Source of the DNA: Arthrobacter roseus
GTDB lineage: Bacteria; Actinomycetota; Actinomycetes; Actinomycetales; Micrococcaceae
Reading direction: 5' to 3'
Assembly (NCBI RefSeq): GCF_016907875.1
Contig: NZ_JAFBCU010000001.1
Span: 620,001 to 684,000, forward strand
DNA length: 64,000 nt
Every line of letters starts with the position of its first letter. The stretch's first letter is position 1. The notes under the pieces are model-generated. The model had not been told where the DNA came from and ran no database searches. It worked only from the letters and a program-made list of their open reading frames with translations. This document shows positions 1 to 10,166 of this stretch, one piece after another. A program made the position numbers and the translations under genes.

Positions 1-602
1 GGCTGGAGTTCGTTCAGCCCGACGGCTTCGGGGGTGTAGAACCTGAACGCATCAAAATGGGTGCATTTGATCCGGCTTTCCTCCACCACTCTGTCTGTTC
101 CATCGGCACCGAGCCGAAGCTTCAGGTAATCGTGCCGGATACCGTTGTCCTCAGATTTGTAGGTCATGGCCCATTCGTGGAGCCCAAAACAGCCGAACTG
201 ACCAGGACGCGCGGCTGTACGGCCGAGCAGAGTTTGAACGTAGCCTGTGGTGGAACCCCGGTCCCGCAGGAATGCCTCGCGATCCACTGTGACGGCATCG
301 TCGTCGAGCTTGAGATCATGTTGTTCCGCCACAGTCAGTTGGCGGTAGTGCTTCCAGCTGGAGCGTTCGACGGCGGCGCTGCCGGTCAGGACGACGCCGG
401 CGCCGGGGTGCCACCGCAGTAGTTTGCCCGGCTTTTCGTTGTAGTACGTGAAGAGAAAGTCTTCAACGGGATGTTTCTTCCCGGTGGATCGACGTTCCAG
501 ATAGGGCTCTGTGAAGGCGCGGACACGCTCGCGGTGATCGTTGGCTGCGGTGGTCCACTGTTCCTCAGTGAGGATGACCGGGGGAGGGTCGCTGACTGCC
601 AT
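1..602 (-). CDS. 3-methyladenine DNA glycosylase-like protein, N-terminal part (cut by window edge)
   Basis: The minus-strand frame is open from an ATG at 602 to the left edge, about 200 residues, so only the N-terminal part is here. It begins MAVSDPPPVILTEEQW and contains HPVEDFLFTYYNEKPGKLL and a segment LRWHPGAGVVL, which I recall from actinobacterial proteins annotated as 3-methyladenine DNA glycosylase. That name is transferred by annotation; no classical AlkA or Tag motif is visible in this portion. An overlapping 74-codon frame beginning at 610 is a shadow, because it stops early while this one stays open. No strong ribosome binding site precedes 602. It is divergent from the protease gene at 883. 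Confidence 0.75.
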   Translation of the reverse strand, partial: MAVSDPPPVILTEEQWTTAANDHRERVRAFTEPYLERRSTGKKHPVEDFLFTYYNEKPGKLLRWHPGAGVVLTGSAAVERSSWKHYRQLTVAEQHDLKLDDDAVTVDREAFLRDRGSTTGYVQTLLGRTAARPGQFGCFGLHEWAMTYKSEDNGIRHDYLKLRLGADGTDRVVEESRIKCTHFDAFRFYTPEAVGLNELQ

Positions 603-882
603 GTGTCCATTATCGTTCACGGAAAGTTCACACCCTCGCGTTCGGGCGCTCGCCATTAAAGCTTGAGGTCCTCTATTTGGCAAGAGTCGACGTCATTTTT
701 GGGCCTATTTTGAGCAAACATTCAGTTTCGGCAGTACTGCCTCTGGAATGTCGGTCCGGCCTACTACCGTAGTCCTAGCCAACGTGACGCACCGCACAAA
801 GTTGTGTTTTGGGTCGTTCGCGTTGGCGGATAGTCCTGGTCGAGGCTACGGCCCGAAACGTTGAGGAAAGGTTGGTTCTTTC

Positions 883-3800
883 GTGAAAGATCCGGAAAAG
901 ATCACCAAACGGGGGAGCGGTTTGCGTAAAGCCGTTGTCCTCGCAGCGGGAATCCCGCTGCTGTTTGGTTCAGTAACGGCAGCACCCGCAGCGGTGGGTG
1001 CACCGGCGGGTAACAGTGCAGTTACTCAGCAGAAGGCGCCACACATCAATCCGAAGGACTATCCTGACGGTCGCTACATTGTGGTGTTGAAGGCAGAGCC
1101 AGTTGCTACCTACGACGGCGGTGTAGCCGGAATCGCGGCTACCAAACCTGCCAAGGGGAAGAAGCTGGACGCGGACGCGCCAAACGTACAGAAGTATCAG
1201 AAGCACCTGACAAATGAGCAGAAGAAGGTCGCGACGACCAAAGATGTCACGATCGAGAGTTCCTTCACGGCGGCAGTCAACGGGTTCAGCGCGGAGCTGT
1301 CCAGCGAGAAGGCGGTGGAGCTAGCCAAGGACCCCAAGGTTCTGATGGTTGCTCCAGATACTGAGAATGCACCCACCTACTCGAGCATCGATTACCTGGG
1401 TCTTACGGGCGGCCAGGGCACGTGGAAGAAGGAGTTCGACGGACGAAAGAACGCCGGGAAGGGCGTCGTCGTCGGCATCATCGACACCGGTTACTCACCG
1501 GACAATGCCTTCTTCACGGGCAAGAAGGTCAAGCCGCTCGAGGGCAACCAGCAGCCGAAGGTCGGGCAGCCGTACCGGGACGCGGATGGCAACATCGCCA
1601 TGCTCAAAGCCGACGGCGAGACGTTCGTGGGCGAATGCCAGGTTGGCGAGGATTTTGACGGCAGCGCGTGTAACTCGAAGGTTCTCTCAGCACAGTACTT
1701 CGCGGACACCTTTATCCAGTATGTCCCTCAAGAGAACCGGGCACCCCAAGAGCGGCTCTCACCGGTAGACGTGGCTAGCCACGGAACGCATACCGCCAGC
1801 ACGTCAGCCGGTAATGCCCGTGTCGAGCAGACCATTGGGGACCGCAGTTTCGGTGAGTCCTCCGGCGTCGCTCCGGAGGCCAAGCTATCCATCTACAAGA
1901 CCTGCTGGGAAGACACTGACCCGAACACAGGCGGTTGCTATTCCTCGGCAACCATTGCGGCAGTTAACAAAGCCATCCTGGATGGCGTGGATGTACTGAA
2001 CTACTCCATCTCTGGAAGTACAACCACCACCACTGACCCGGTCTCGTTGGCGTTCCTGTCCGCGACTTCTGCTGGCATCTTTGTTGCCGCATCGGCTGGT
2101 AACTCCGGTCCAACAGCAGGAACCGTCAACCACGGCGCACCATGGGTGACCACGGTAGCGGCGAGCACGTTCAGCCATGCTCTTCAGGGAACAGCTGAAT
2201 TCGCGGACGGCACCAAGTTCCGTGGCGCAAGCATCATGGGTGCTTCGGTACCGCAGAGTCCCGTTGCACTGTCCGCGGACGTGGACGCGGAGGGTCAGGA
2301 CGGCTCCCTCTGTGCGACAAACACGCTGGACCCGGAAAAGGTGGCTGGCAAGGTTATTGTCTGTGACCGCGGAGTTGTAGCGCGCACCGACAAGAGCGCT
2401 GAAGTTGATCGTGCCGGCGGCGTCGGCATGATCCTTGTCAACCTCACCGACTCCTCCATGGATACTGATCAGCATGCGGTTCCAACGGTTCATGTCAACG
2501 CTCCGCAGAGCCTGGCGCTCAAGGAGAAGGTTGCTGCGAACCCCGGGATCACGGTGAGCCTGGTTCCCCAGGACACCACTGGCGAACCACTGCCTCCCGT
2601 TCCACAGGTGGCCGGGTTCTCATCCCGTGGCCCACTGCAGGCAGTAGAATCTGATTTGCTGAAGCCGGACATTTCGGCTCCTGGCGTTGCCGTGCTCGCT
2701 GGTGTTTCGCCCATCGGTTCCGGGGGAGAGAACTTCGGTTTCATGTCCGGAACCTCAATGGCGTCACCGCATGTTGCCGGCCTTGGTGCACTCATCCTTG
2801 GATCGCAGCCCCTGTGGTCGCCCGCGGTCGTCAAGTCCGCCATGATGACTACCGCTGGCGACCTGGTCACTGCGGATGGTACGAAGGACGGCGACGTGTT
2901 CGCCACCGGTGCCGGTGAAATAAAGCCGGCCGATGTTATGGCACCCGGACTGGTTTACGACGCCGGAGTCAACGACTACCTGAAGTTCATCCAGGGCACC
3001 GGATTGGACCTTGGGATTCCGAACCTCGGTAAAACCGCTGCTCGGGACATGAATGTTCCCTCGTTCGCACTGGGGAATCTGGCTGGCAAGATCACCGTGA
3101 CTCGAACCGTCACCGCACTGACCCCGGGCTTGTACCGGGCAACAGCAAACGTGCCGGGCGTGAATGTCACTGTAAAGCCCTCCGTTCTCAACTTCACCAC
3201 TGCCGGTGAGAAGCGCACCTTCAAGGTGACGTTTGAGAACAACAATGCGGCACTTGGCGAGTTCGCCATGGGTTCGCTGGCTTGGCAGGGCTCGGGCAAG
3301 ACAGTGACCTCACCGGTCGCCGTCCGGCCTCAGGGAATTGTCGCTCCAGACAGTGCAGCATTCTCCGGTGTAGCTGATGGTAGTGGGACAATTTCGGTGA
3401 CATCCGGCACCAACAGCCCGATCGACGTCGCATTGGAAGGGCTTTCCAAGGCCGATTCAACCGACATTGCGCTTGTGCCGGGTTCAGTGGCTTTTGAGAC
3501 CAACGACTCCAATTACCTCAAGGAGGTAACGGTTCCGGAGGGATCACCGCTGGCGAAGTTCTCGCTACTGTCCAGCGATGACGCCGCGGACTTCGACCTA
3601 TTCATCATTAACCCGAACGGTCAGTTGCAGCAGGTTGCCACAGCGTCCGCCAGCGAATCGGTGACCGTAGAGAATCCGATTCCGGGCAAGTACACGCTCG
3701 TGGCCAACCTTTACGCAAGCCCCAATGGCGCCAAGACGGCGGCAAGCCTCGACGCGGCAATCCTGGGCGCCGATGAAGGAAATGCGGTTGTCAGTCCGGA

Positions 3801-4038
3801 TCCCCTCACACTGTCTAACGGTCAAAAGGGTGAGCTGACGCTGACGTGGAAGGGATTGGAAGCGGGCTCCTACGTTGGTCGGGTCACCTACGAAGGTTCC
3901 GAACAGGAAACGTTCGTGACGGTTGTTGTGACTGGCACGTCGTCGGGCCTTCCGGCACTTGAGCTTCCGGAATTGAACCCGGTAGACAAGCTACCTACGG
4001 GACCGCGTGAGTCGATCACGCCGACGTCGGGTGTCTAG
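883..4038 (+). CDS. secreted subtilisin-like (S8) serine protease with PA and C-terminal domains
   Basis: A 1051-residue exported protease. The start is GTG at 883 with GAGGAAAGG about 12 bases upstream. Residues 1-40 form a Sec signal peptide (basic KRGSGLRKA, hydrophobic core, AXA-like APA). Residues of about 50-165 look like an inhibitor I9 propeptide (YIVVLKAEP). The catalytic triad is visible as D201 in GIIDTGYSP, H300 in HGTHTAS and S625 in GTSMASPHVAG. Between H and S lies an inserted PA domain (GKVIVCDRGVVARTDK). The C-terminal about 350 residues contain a fibronectin-III-like part and a prepeptidase-type beta domain (DFDLFIINPNG). There is no C-terminal membrane anchor or sortase motif, so it is probably released to the medium. 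Role: extracellular protein degradation (family knowledge). Confidence 0.95.
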   Translation: MKDPEKITKRGSGLRKAVVLAAGIPLLFGSVTAAPAAVGAPAGNSAVTQQKAPHINPKDYPDGRYIVVLKAEPVATYDGGVAGIAATKPAKGKKLDADAPNVQKYQKHLTNEQKKVATTKDVTIESSFTAAVNGFSAELSSEKAVELAKDPKVLMVAPDTENAPTYSSIDYLGLTGGQGTWKKEFDGRKNAGKGVVVGIIDTGYSPDNAFFTGKKVKPLEGNQQPKVGQPYRDADGNIAMLKADGETFVGECQVGEDFDGSACNSKVLSAQYFADTFIQYVPQENRAPQERLSPVDVASHGTHTASTSAGNARVEQTIGDRSFGESSGVAPEAKLSIYKTCWEDTDPNTGGCYSSATIAAVNKAILDGVDVLNYSISGSTTTTTDPVSLAFLSATSAGIFVAASAGNSGPTAGTVNHGAPWVTTVAASTFSHALQGTAEFADGTKFRGASIMGASVPQSPVALSADVDAEGQDGSLCATNTLDPEKVAGKVIVCDRGVVARTDKSAEVDRAGGVGMILVNLTDSSMDTDQHAVPTVHVNAPQSLALKEKVAANPGITVSLVPQDTTGEPLPPVPQVAGFSSRGPLQAVESDLLKPDISAPGVAVLAGVSPIGSGGENFGFMSGTSMASPHVAGLGALILGSQPLWSPAVVKSAMMTTAGDLVTADGTKDGDVFATGAGEIKPADVMAPGLVYDAGVNDYLKFIQGTGLDLGIPNLGKTAARDMNVPSFALGNLAGKITVTRTVTALTPGLYRATANVPGVNVTVKPSVLNFTTAGEKRTFKVTFENNNAALGEFAMGSLAWQGSGKTVTSPVAVRPQGIVAPDSAAFSGVADGSGTISVTSGTNSPIDVALEGLSKADSTDIALVPGSVAFETNDSNYLKEVTVPEGSPLAKFSLLSSDDAADFDLFIINPNGQLQQVATASASESVTVENPIPGKYTLVANLYASPNGAKTAASLDAAILGADEGNAVVSPDPLTLSNGQKGELTLTWKGLEAGSYVGRVTYEGSEQETFVTVVVTGTSSGLPALELPELNPVDKLPTGPRESITPTSGV

Positions 4039-4066
4039 TTCCTCACGGGACAGCTGATTAGCTGAA

Positions 4067-4110
4067 AACAGGAAAGTGGCCGGTGCATATGCACCGGCCA
4101 CTTTCCTGTT
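4067..4110 (+). terminator. 44-bp perfect palindrome, probable terminator of the protease gene
   Basis: Arms of 22 bases centred at 4088/4089 (core GTGCATATGCAC) are perfectly complementary, 29 bases after the protease stop. There is no T-run, so it may act as an actinobacterial-type terminator without a U-tract, or as a 3' processing or stability structure. Confidence 0.7.
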
Positions 4111-4206
4111 GGGAAGCAAGCAACCAGTTCACGATTGCCGGGTCCTTTCTTGTGCTGCGGGCTTAAACTGGGGGTACGCAGCGAAGCGGGATTGAAGGTG
4201 GTTCCA

Positions 4207-4434
4207 ATGGAAACCCGTTCAGCACGAAGGCGTTCCGCGGTGGCGCGATTCATGGGGTTCACGGACGTGGCGCGTGCCTGTCTTGGACCAGCAGACCATG
4301 GCGATCTGGAATCGCCTGTGGTTCATCGGCACGATGCGCTTGAAGACGCCGCCGAAGAAGAAGTGTCAGACTTCGACATCGAACTGGACTCCCACCACCG
4401 CCACTACGCAGTCAGGAAATTGTCGGGGCAGTAG
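4207..4434 (+). CDS. small hypothetical protein, 75 aa
   Basis: I do not recognise this protein. ATG at 4207 has AAGGTGG six bases upstream, which favours it over the longer frame that opens at 4135. The product is basic at the N-terminus (ETRSARRRS) and acidic in the second half (EDAAEEEVSDFDIELD), ending HHRHYAVRKLSGQ. No membrane segment or domain is seen. It lies between the protease terminator and the AraC gene on the same strand. Confidence 0.55.
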   Translation: METRSARRRSAVARFMGFTDVARACLGPADHGDLESPVVHRHDALEDAAEEEVSDFDIELDSHHRHYAVRKLSGQ

Positions 4435-4552
4435 CCGCCCGATCCAACGTCGTGATTCCCTCCATCCATTGCGTCTGTGAACCTTTCCGTTTCGGGCCCG
4501 GTGGTTAGACTGAGGCTTCGGCTGCACTTGTGCAGGCTTGGGAAGGGTTGCG

Positions 4553-5497
4553 ATGTATCACGTTCAACAGGTTGATTCGTTTTCCGCTTGGAGAAAGTTG
4601 ATTTCGAATACTTTCGTGCCGTTGGAAGCAAAGCCTGTGCGAACAGGGCCTTTCAGCGGACGGCTCAGTGGGCGGCAACTGCACGATGTGGGCATCATGC
4701 GTTTGGAAGCCGGCCCCCAGACGGTGTCCCGCTCTCCCGAACTCATTGCTCGAGGCGGGGTGGGCCACTACAAGTTGAGCTTGCAGCTCTCGGGGCACGC
4801 TCTGCTCCTGCAGGATGGCCGGGAAGCGGTGCTGCAGCCCGGTGATGTGGCTATCTACGACACCCAACGTCCCTACACGCTGACCTTCGATGACAGCTTC
4901 GAGACCCTGGTTTTGATGTTCCCGCAGCATCTGCTCGGTCTTCCATCGGACGACGTTTCGGATCTCACCGCGGTTCGCATGGGCAAGGGCAACCGTCTCG
5001 CCGAATCCGTTGCACCATTTGTGGCGAGCATCGCTACACAGTTACCGGAACTCAGAAGCCCGATCGGGCACCGGCTGGCATTGAATATTGTCGACTTGCT
5101 CTCCACTATGCTGGCCGACGAAATCTACTCACAGCCGGACCAAAATATCGATAACCACGGACGCATGCTCTCCCGGATTCAGCACCACATCGAGGCGAAC
5201 CTTGCAGACCCGACACTTGGGCCAGACGCCATAGCGAGGACCCACCACATCGCCACCCGTACCTTGCACAAGATTTTTTCGGAGTCGGCGCTGACGGTCG
5301 CGGGGTGGATCCGCGAGCGTCGCATGGAGCACTGTCGCAGGGATCTGGTCGACCCACTTTACGAACATGTTCTAGTAGGAGAGATCGGAGCTCGTTGGGG
5401 CCTGCCCGACGGCGCCCACTTCAGCCGCGTCTTCCGAACCACCTACGGGCTCTCCCCCAGCCAGTATCGGCGAAGCCCGGCCGCATTGGCGGGTTAG
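4553..5497 (+). CDS. AraC-family transcriptional regulator
   Basis: A 314-residue regulator. Residues of about 60-180 resemble the AraC_binding_2 cupin-like effector domain (GGVGHYKLSLQLSG, DVAIYDTQRPYTLTF). The last about 100 residues hold two AraC helix-turn-helix motifs, the second ending with GLPDGAHFSRVFRTTYGLSP followed by SQYRR, the usual family signature. ATG at 4553 has GGAAGGG upstream; the in-frame TTG at 4538 lies before that ribosome binding site and is rejected. It directly precedes an aldehyde dehydrogenase and a GMC oxidoreductase on the same strand, so it is probably their activator (inference). Confidence 0.9.
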   Translation: MYHVQQVDSFSAWRKLISNTFVPLEAKPVRTGPFSGRLSGRQLHDVGIMRLEAGPQTVSRSPELIARGGVGHYKLSLQLSGHALLLQDGREAVLQPGDVAIYDTQRPYTLTFDDSFETLVLMFPQHLLGLPSDDVSDLTAVRMGKGNRLAESVAPFVASIATQLPELRSPIGHRLALNIVDLLSTMLADEIYSQPDQNIDNHGRMLSRIQHHIEANLADPTLGPDAIARTHHIATRTLHKIFSESALTVAGWIRERRMEHCRRDLVDPLYEHVLVGEIGARWGLPDGAHFSRVFRTTYGLSPSQYRRSPAALAG

Positions 5498-5646
5498 TGC
5501 ACACCATGTCGGTGCATGCACTGGGGCGCTAACGGTCAAGAAGCGTACGGGGAAAGCCAAGCTTTCTTCATGTGGTGCAGGACACACTGGAGGTAAGCAG
5601 CCTTTAGGCCGACATCAGCGGCCAACCCTTACCTCAAGGAGTGCAC

Positions 5647-7077
5647 ATGTCCACCGACACCATCAAGACCTTCGCCACTGCCGACGATCTCCTGGCGCTC
5701 ATCCAGCCGTCTTCCGGCGGACGCGTCATCAATGATCCCGCTACCGGCGAAAAGGTGGGCCGCGCGCCGGAGCACAGTGTCGGCGATCTCAACTCCGCCA
5801 TTGAGGCTGCCCGTGCGGCTCAAGAGGGCTGGGCTGCGCTTGGTCATGAAGCCCGCATCGTTGCGTTGAACAACGCAGCCGACGCCGTTGAGGCTAGCGC
5901 CGAAGCTCTGGCGGTGCTCCTGTCCAGGGAGCAGGGCAAGCCGCTGAACGGACCCAATGCTCGTTTCGAAGTCGGTGCATGCGCGGCTTGGCTGCGCGCC
6001 ACTGCTAGCTTCGAATTGGAGCCCGAGGTGCTGGTGGATGACGAAGGGGGCCGAGCCGAGCTGCACTACCGCCCTCTGGGAGTAGTCGGTGCCATTGGGC
6101 CGTGGAACTGGCCCATGATGATCTCCGTGTGGCAGCTGGCACCGGCCCTGCGCATGGGCAATACCGTGGTCCTCAAGCCCTCTGAATACACTCCGCTCTC
6201 CGTACTCGCCCTCGTCCATGTCATCAACACTGCCCTGCCGGAGAATGCGCTGCAGGTGGTTTCCGGCGGTCGCGACGTTGGAGAGGCAATGACCGCCCAC
6301 GAGCAGATCGACAAGATCATGTTCACCGGGTCCACTAGCACTGGTAAGGCGATCATCCGTTCCAGTGCGGACACAGTCAAACGCATCACCTTGGAACTTG
6401 GCGGCAATGATGCCGGCATCGTCCTGCCTGATGCCGATCCGAAAGCCATGGCTCAGGACCTTTTCTGGGGCGCGTTCATCAATACCGGTCAGACCTGTGC
6501 CGCGCTTAAACGTCTCTACGTGCATGAAGACATCTACGACTCCGTCTGCGAGGCGTTGGTCGAGGTTGCAGGCCAGATGCCCATGGGAGTGGGGCTGGAC
6601 GAAAACAACGTCCTCGGCCCGCTGCAGAACGAGGCGCAGTTCAACATTGTGTCCTCGTTGGTACAAGAAGCGAAGGATTCCGGGGCCCGAGTCTTGGTGG
6701 GCGGAAATCCGGATGCCGAGCAGCCCGGGTTCTTCTACCCAACCACTCTGGTTGCGGACATTGACAATGCGAACCCGCTGGTGACTCAGGAGCAGTTCGG
6801 ACCTGCCCTGCCGATCATCAAATACTCGACCATCGATGAGGCCATCGAGATGGCAAACGGGCTGGACGTGGGCCTCGGCGCCTCGGTCTGGTCTAGCGAC
6901 AAGGCCCAAGCGCGCGAGGTTGCCGCCCGCATTGAGGCCGGCACGGTGTGGATCAACAAGCATGGCGCCGTGGACCCCCGGGTCCCCTTCGGCGGCACTA
7001 AGCAGTCCGGGTATGGCCTCGAATTCGGCGTCGAGGGCCTGAAGCACCTGGGCCAGCCACAGGTCATCAGCTACTAG
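5647..7077 (+). CDS. NAD(P)-dependent aldehyde dehydrogenase
   Basis: A 476-residue ALDH superfamily enzyme oxidising an aldehyde to the acid. AAGGAG at 5636-5641 sits five bases before ATG 5647, which decides the start over GTG 5641. Visible motifs: FTGSTSTGKAI (cofactor binding), ELGG with general base E250, and GQTCAALK with catalytic C284; the C-terminal half has EQFGPALPI. The substrate is unknown. The GMC oxidoreductase begins 18 bases downstream, so the pair probably carries out two-step alcohol to aldehyde to acid oxidation, as in choline-type or other alcohol catabolic modules. A long antisense frame (472 codons) runs opposite and is a codon-bias shadow. Confidence 0.93.
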   Translation: MSTDTIKTFATADDLLALIQPSSGGRVINDPATGEKVGRAPEHSVGDLNSAIEAARAAQEGWAALGHEARIVALNNAADAVEASAEALAVLLSREQGKPLNGPNARFEVGACAAWLRATASFELEPEVLVDDEGGRAELHYRPLGVVGAIGPWNWPMMISVWQLAPALRMGNTVVLKPSEYTPLSVLALVHVINTALPENALQVVSGGRDVGEAMTAHEQIDKIMFTGSTSTGKAIIRSSADTVKRITLELGGNDAGIVLPDADPKAMAQDLFWGAFINTGQTCAALKRLYVHEDIYDSVCEALVEVAGQMPMGVGLDENNVLGPLQNEAQFNIVSSLVQEAKDSGARVLVGGNPDAEQPGFFYPTTLVADIDNANPLVTQEQFGPALPIIKYSTIDEAIEMANGLDVGLGASVWSSDKAQAREVAARIEAGTVWINKHGAVDPRVPFGGTKQSGYGLEFGVEGLKHLGQPQVISY

Positions 7078-7095
7078 GACGGTAGGAAAACAGAC

Positions 7096-8622
7096 ATGGA
7101 ACTTGATTACCTTGTGATTGGCGCTGGCTCAGCTGGCAACGTCATTGCCCGCCGACTGCTGGACGCGGGCAAGCGCGTTGCTGTCCTCGAAGCTGGCGAC
7201 CAAGACACCAATCCCCACATCGCCAAGCTCTACACCCTGGGCCTGATCTGGCACAGCGAACAGGACTGGGACTACTACACCACTGAGCAGGCCGGGTGCG
7301 CCGGGCGACGCATCCATTTGCCGCGTGGCAAGGTCATGGGCGGCTCTCACGCGCTCAACGCCACCATTTGGGTGCGCGGGGACCGGTGGGATTACGAAAC
7401 CTGGGAAAAGGAAGGCTGCGCCGGTTGGGGGTGGGGCGACGTCCTGCCCGTCTACAAGGCCATCGAGAACTTTGACGGCGGATCCTCGGAAACGCGTGGC
7501 GATGCAGGATTGCTGGATGTCGTCCAGGACTTTGCGCGCAATCCGATCCAGGAAGACATGCTGGCCGGCGCGGTAGAAGCCGGGATTCCACTGAATGAGG
7601 ACTACAATTCCGGTGACGTGGCGGGCGTTTCCCGCATGCAACTCAATGTCCGCGACGGCGACCGCTTCAACACCTGGCAGGCCTACCTAAAGCCGGTGGT
7701 AGACCACCCAAACCTGACCTTGCTCACCGGCGCCCACGTGCGTCGTCTGCTCATTCAGGAGGGCCACGTGGCGGGAGTCGAGTTTGACCATGAAGGACGG
7801 AGACAGACGCTGCACGCGGGGGAGACCATCCTGGCGGCCGGGGCCATCAACTCGCCTGAACTCCTGCTGCGTTCAGGCATCGGCCCGGTCGAGGAACTGC
7901 GTGCGGCCGGCATTGAGCCAGTGCATGACCTACCCGGTGTAGGCAAGAACCTCCAGGACCACCTGCTCTCTCCTGTTATCTTCTCCACCAAGGCCAAGCC
8001 GGTCCCGATGGGCGATGTTGCCCCGGCAGAGGTGCACTTCTTTGCCAAGAGCCGCCCAGAACTTCCCGTGGTGGACACCCAACCGATCTTCTTCTCGGTT
8101 CCCATGTATTCGCAGGACTATGGCTCAGGCGAGATGACCGGACCGGACAACGCTTTCTCCATGCTTGGCGGTTTGGTCAGACCAAAGAGCCGCGGGGAAA
8201 TCACGCTCAGCGGCCCGAACGAGGAAGATCCACTTCGGATTGATCTGGGCGCGCTCTCGGAACAAGCTGATGTTGATGCTCTGGTGGCTTCAGTCCGCCA
8301 GTGCCGCGAGATCGGCCGTACCCATGCTCTGGCCGGCTGGGAACCCGAGGAACTATATCCAGGTCCCGACATTTCCGACGACGAACTGGAACAGTACGTG
8401 CGCGAATCTGTGGTGACCTATCACCATCAGGTTGGTACCTGCAAAATGGGCGTTGACGCAATGGCTGTCGTTGACCCGAGCACGTTCAAGGTCCACGGCC
8501 TGTCGGGTGTGCGCATTGCGGATGCGTCGATCATGCCATTGGTGACCACTGGAAATACCAATGCCCCCTCGGTGATGATTGGAGAACGAGCCGCCGCGGT
8601 GCTCGTTGGTACCTCGGTTTAG
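7096..8622 (+). CDS. GMC-family FAD-dependent alcohol/choline dehydrogenase-like oxidoreductase
   Basis: A 508-residue GMC oxidoreductase. The FAD-binding dinucleotide motif VIGAGSAGNV lies at residues 7-16, followed by VLEAG. The second GMC signature HLPRGKVMGGSHALNA lies around residues 75-90. The catalytic pair is suggested by YHHQVGTCKMG (H443/H444) and GNTNAPSVMIGERAA near the C-terminus, the arrangement seen in choline dehydrogenase and alcohol dehydrogenases. It probably makes the aldehyde for the upstream ALDH. Whether the substrate is choline cannot be decided from sequence; no betaine transporter is adjacent. It converges on lysC with only 35 bases between stops. Confidence 0.92.
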   Translation: MELDYLVIGAGSAGNVIARRLLDAGKRVAVLEAGDQDTNPHIAKLYTLGLIWHSEQDWDYYTTEQAGCAGRRIHLPRGKVMGGSHALNATIWVRGDRWDYETWEKEGCAGWGWGDVLPVYKAIENFDGGSSETRGDAGLLDVVQDFARNPIQEDMLAGAVEAGIPLNEDYNSGDVAGVSRMQLNVRDGDRFNTWQAYLKPVVDHPNLTLLTGAHVRRLLIQEGHVAGVEFDHEGRRQTLHAGETILAAGAINSPELLLRSGIGPVEELRAAGIEPVHDLPGVGKNLQDHLLSPVIFSTKAKPVPMGDVAPAEVHFFAKSRPELPVVDTQPIFFSVPMYSQDYGSGEMTGPDNAFSMLGGLVRPKSRGEITLSGPNEEDPLRIDLGALSEQADVDALVASVRQCREIGRTHALAGWEPEELYPGPDISDDELEQYVRESVVTYHHQVGTCKMGVDAMAVVDPSTFKVHGLSGVRIADASIMPLVTTGNTNAPSVMIGERAAAVLVGTSV

Positions 8623-8657
8623 GCAAAGAGCGCCGGGTCTGTCGTTGCACCCGCACT

Positions 8658-9980
8658 CTACCTGCCGGTGCCGCCGTAGACAGTTGCTTTCGATCCCGCA
8701 TCGAGGTCAAAAGCGTGGTGGACCGCGCGTACTGCGGCGTCGAGCTTATCTTCGGCGGTGACCACAGAAATGCGAATCTCTGATGTCGAGATGAGGTCAA
8801 TATTGACCCCTGTATCGCTGAGGGCTTTGAAGAAGCGCGCTGAGACACCCGGATTTGAGCGCATGCCTGCCCCGATGAGGGACAGCTTGCCAATGTGCTC
8901 GTTGTATTCAATGGACTCAAAGCCGACGGCGGACTGAGCCGCTTTCAACGCGGCCAGTGCCTCCTTGCCGTCCACTATGGGCAGGGTGAAGGAGATGTCT
9001 GTCCGGCCGGAGCCGTGCGTGGAGATGTTCTGGACGATCATGTCGATATTGGCGTGAGCGCCAGCCATGATGTTGAAGATCTCTGCGGCCTTGCCGGGAA
9101 TGTCGGGGACACCAATCACGGTGACCTTCGCCTCGGATCGGTCGTGGGCTACACCGGAAATGATGGGCTGTTCCAAGGGTTCTCCCTCTTGAATGGTGAT
9201 GGACGTATCCGGATCGGGTATGACCCAGGTGCCTTCGTTGTGACTGAATGACGAGCGGACATGCAACGGCACCCCAAACCGGCGTGCGTACTCCACACAC
9301 CGCAGATGCAGGATCTTGGCCCCAGATGCGGCGAGTTCCAACATTTCCTCACTCGAGATCAGGTCGATCTTTCTGGCCGCTGGGACCACCCGGGGATCTG
9401 CGGTGTAGACGCCGTCGACGTCGGTGTAGATCTCACACACATCGGCGCCCAACGCCGCTGCGAGAGCAACCGCCGTCGTGTCCGAGCCACCTCGCCCAAG
9501 CGTGGTGATGTCCTTGCTGTCCCGGCTCATGCCCTGGAAGCCGGCAACAATGGCAACGTCGCCCTTCTCGATGGCCGTGCGGATACGGTGCGGTGAGACA
9601 TCAATAATTCGTGCTCGACCATGAATGGAATCCGTGAACATACCGGCTTGGCTGCCCGTGAACGATTGCGCGGAAGCACCCCGACGATGAATGGCCATCG
9701 CCAGCAACGCCATCGAGATTCGCTCACCGGCGCTGAGGAGCATATCCATCTCGCGGGCACTGGACACCAGACCATCGGCTTCTGGTGATAATTCTTCCGG
9801 ATACAGGGTGACCTGCTCGGCCAGATCCAGCAACTCATCCGTGCTGTCGCCCATGGCAGAGACCACGACAACCACCTGATTGCCCGCGGCCTGAGTGTCC
9901 ACAATGCGGGTCGCGACGCGTTTGATGCCCTCAGCATCGGACACGGACGAACCACCGAACTTCTGGACAATCAAACTCAT
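8658..9980 (-). CDS. lysC: aspartate kinase
   Basis: A 440-residue aspartokinase catalysing ATP-dependent phosphorylation of aspartate, the first step to lysine, threonine and methionine. ATG at 9980 begins [13 protein letters not shown], the family hallmark; a frame extension to 10100 lacks homologous-looking sequence and is excluded. Residues 1-250 are the kinase domain ([17 protein letters not shown]); the C-terminal 160 residues hold two ACT domains ([17 protein letters not shown] and [19 protein letters not shown]) that bind feedback inhibitors. No asd gene follows in this window. Confidence 0.97.
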   Translation of the reverse strand: MSLIVQKFGGSSVSDAEGIKRVATRIVDTQAAGNQVVVVVSAMGDSTDELLDLAEQVTLYPEELSPEADGLVSSAREMDMLLSAGERISMALLAMAIHRRGASAQSFTGSQAGMFTDSIHGRARIIDVSPHRIRTAIEKGDVAIVAGFQGMSRDSKDITTLGRGGSDTTAVALAAALGADVCEIYTDVDGVYTADPRVVPAARKIDLISSEEMLELAASGAKILHLRCVEYARRFGVPLHVRSSFSHNEGTWVIPDPDTSITIQEGEPLEQPIISGVAHDRSEAKVTVIGVPDIPGKAAEIFNIMAGAHANIDMIVQNISTHGSGRTDISFTLPIVDGKEALAALKAAQSAVGFESIEYNEHIGKLSLIGAGMRSNPGVSARFFKALSDTGVNIDLISTSEIRISVVTAEDKLDAAVRAVHHAFDLDAGSKATVYGGTGR

Positions 9981-10131
9981 GCGTGTACACCCACCGTTAT
10001 TTTCGCGGACACCGCCTACCGAAGGGCACGGAGCGGCCTGAAGCCAGCTTAGATCCACGAAACGCGCGAGGTGCAACTGTGTCAGCGCATGACGGCTCAT
10101 TCAACCGGAGTTTTGTGCGCGGTGTTGGCTA

Positions 10132-10160
10132 TTGACCGTAGTTGCTATCCGTTCTAGGAT
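10132..10160 (+). promoter_or_regulatory. predicted promoter giving a leaderless transcript
   Basis: TTGACC at 10132-10137 and TAGGAT at 10155-10160 are separated by 17 bases. Six bases after the -10 comes the ATG at 10167, so the expected start site is the A of the start codon. Confidence 0.6.
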
Positions 10161-10166
10161 CCCAAG

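Noticed and set aside
3950-4030. LPTGP in the C-terminus of the S8 protease as a sortase signal
   Set aside because: It reads LPTGP rather than LPxTG, and no hydrophobic stretch or basic tail follows.
5629-7047. 472-codon antisense frame over the aldehyde dehydrogenase gene
   Set aside because: It mirrors the sense gene, has no domain, and arises from GC-rich third positions.
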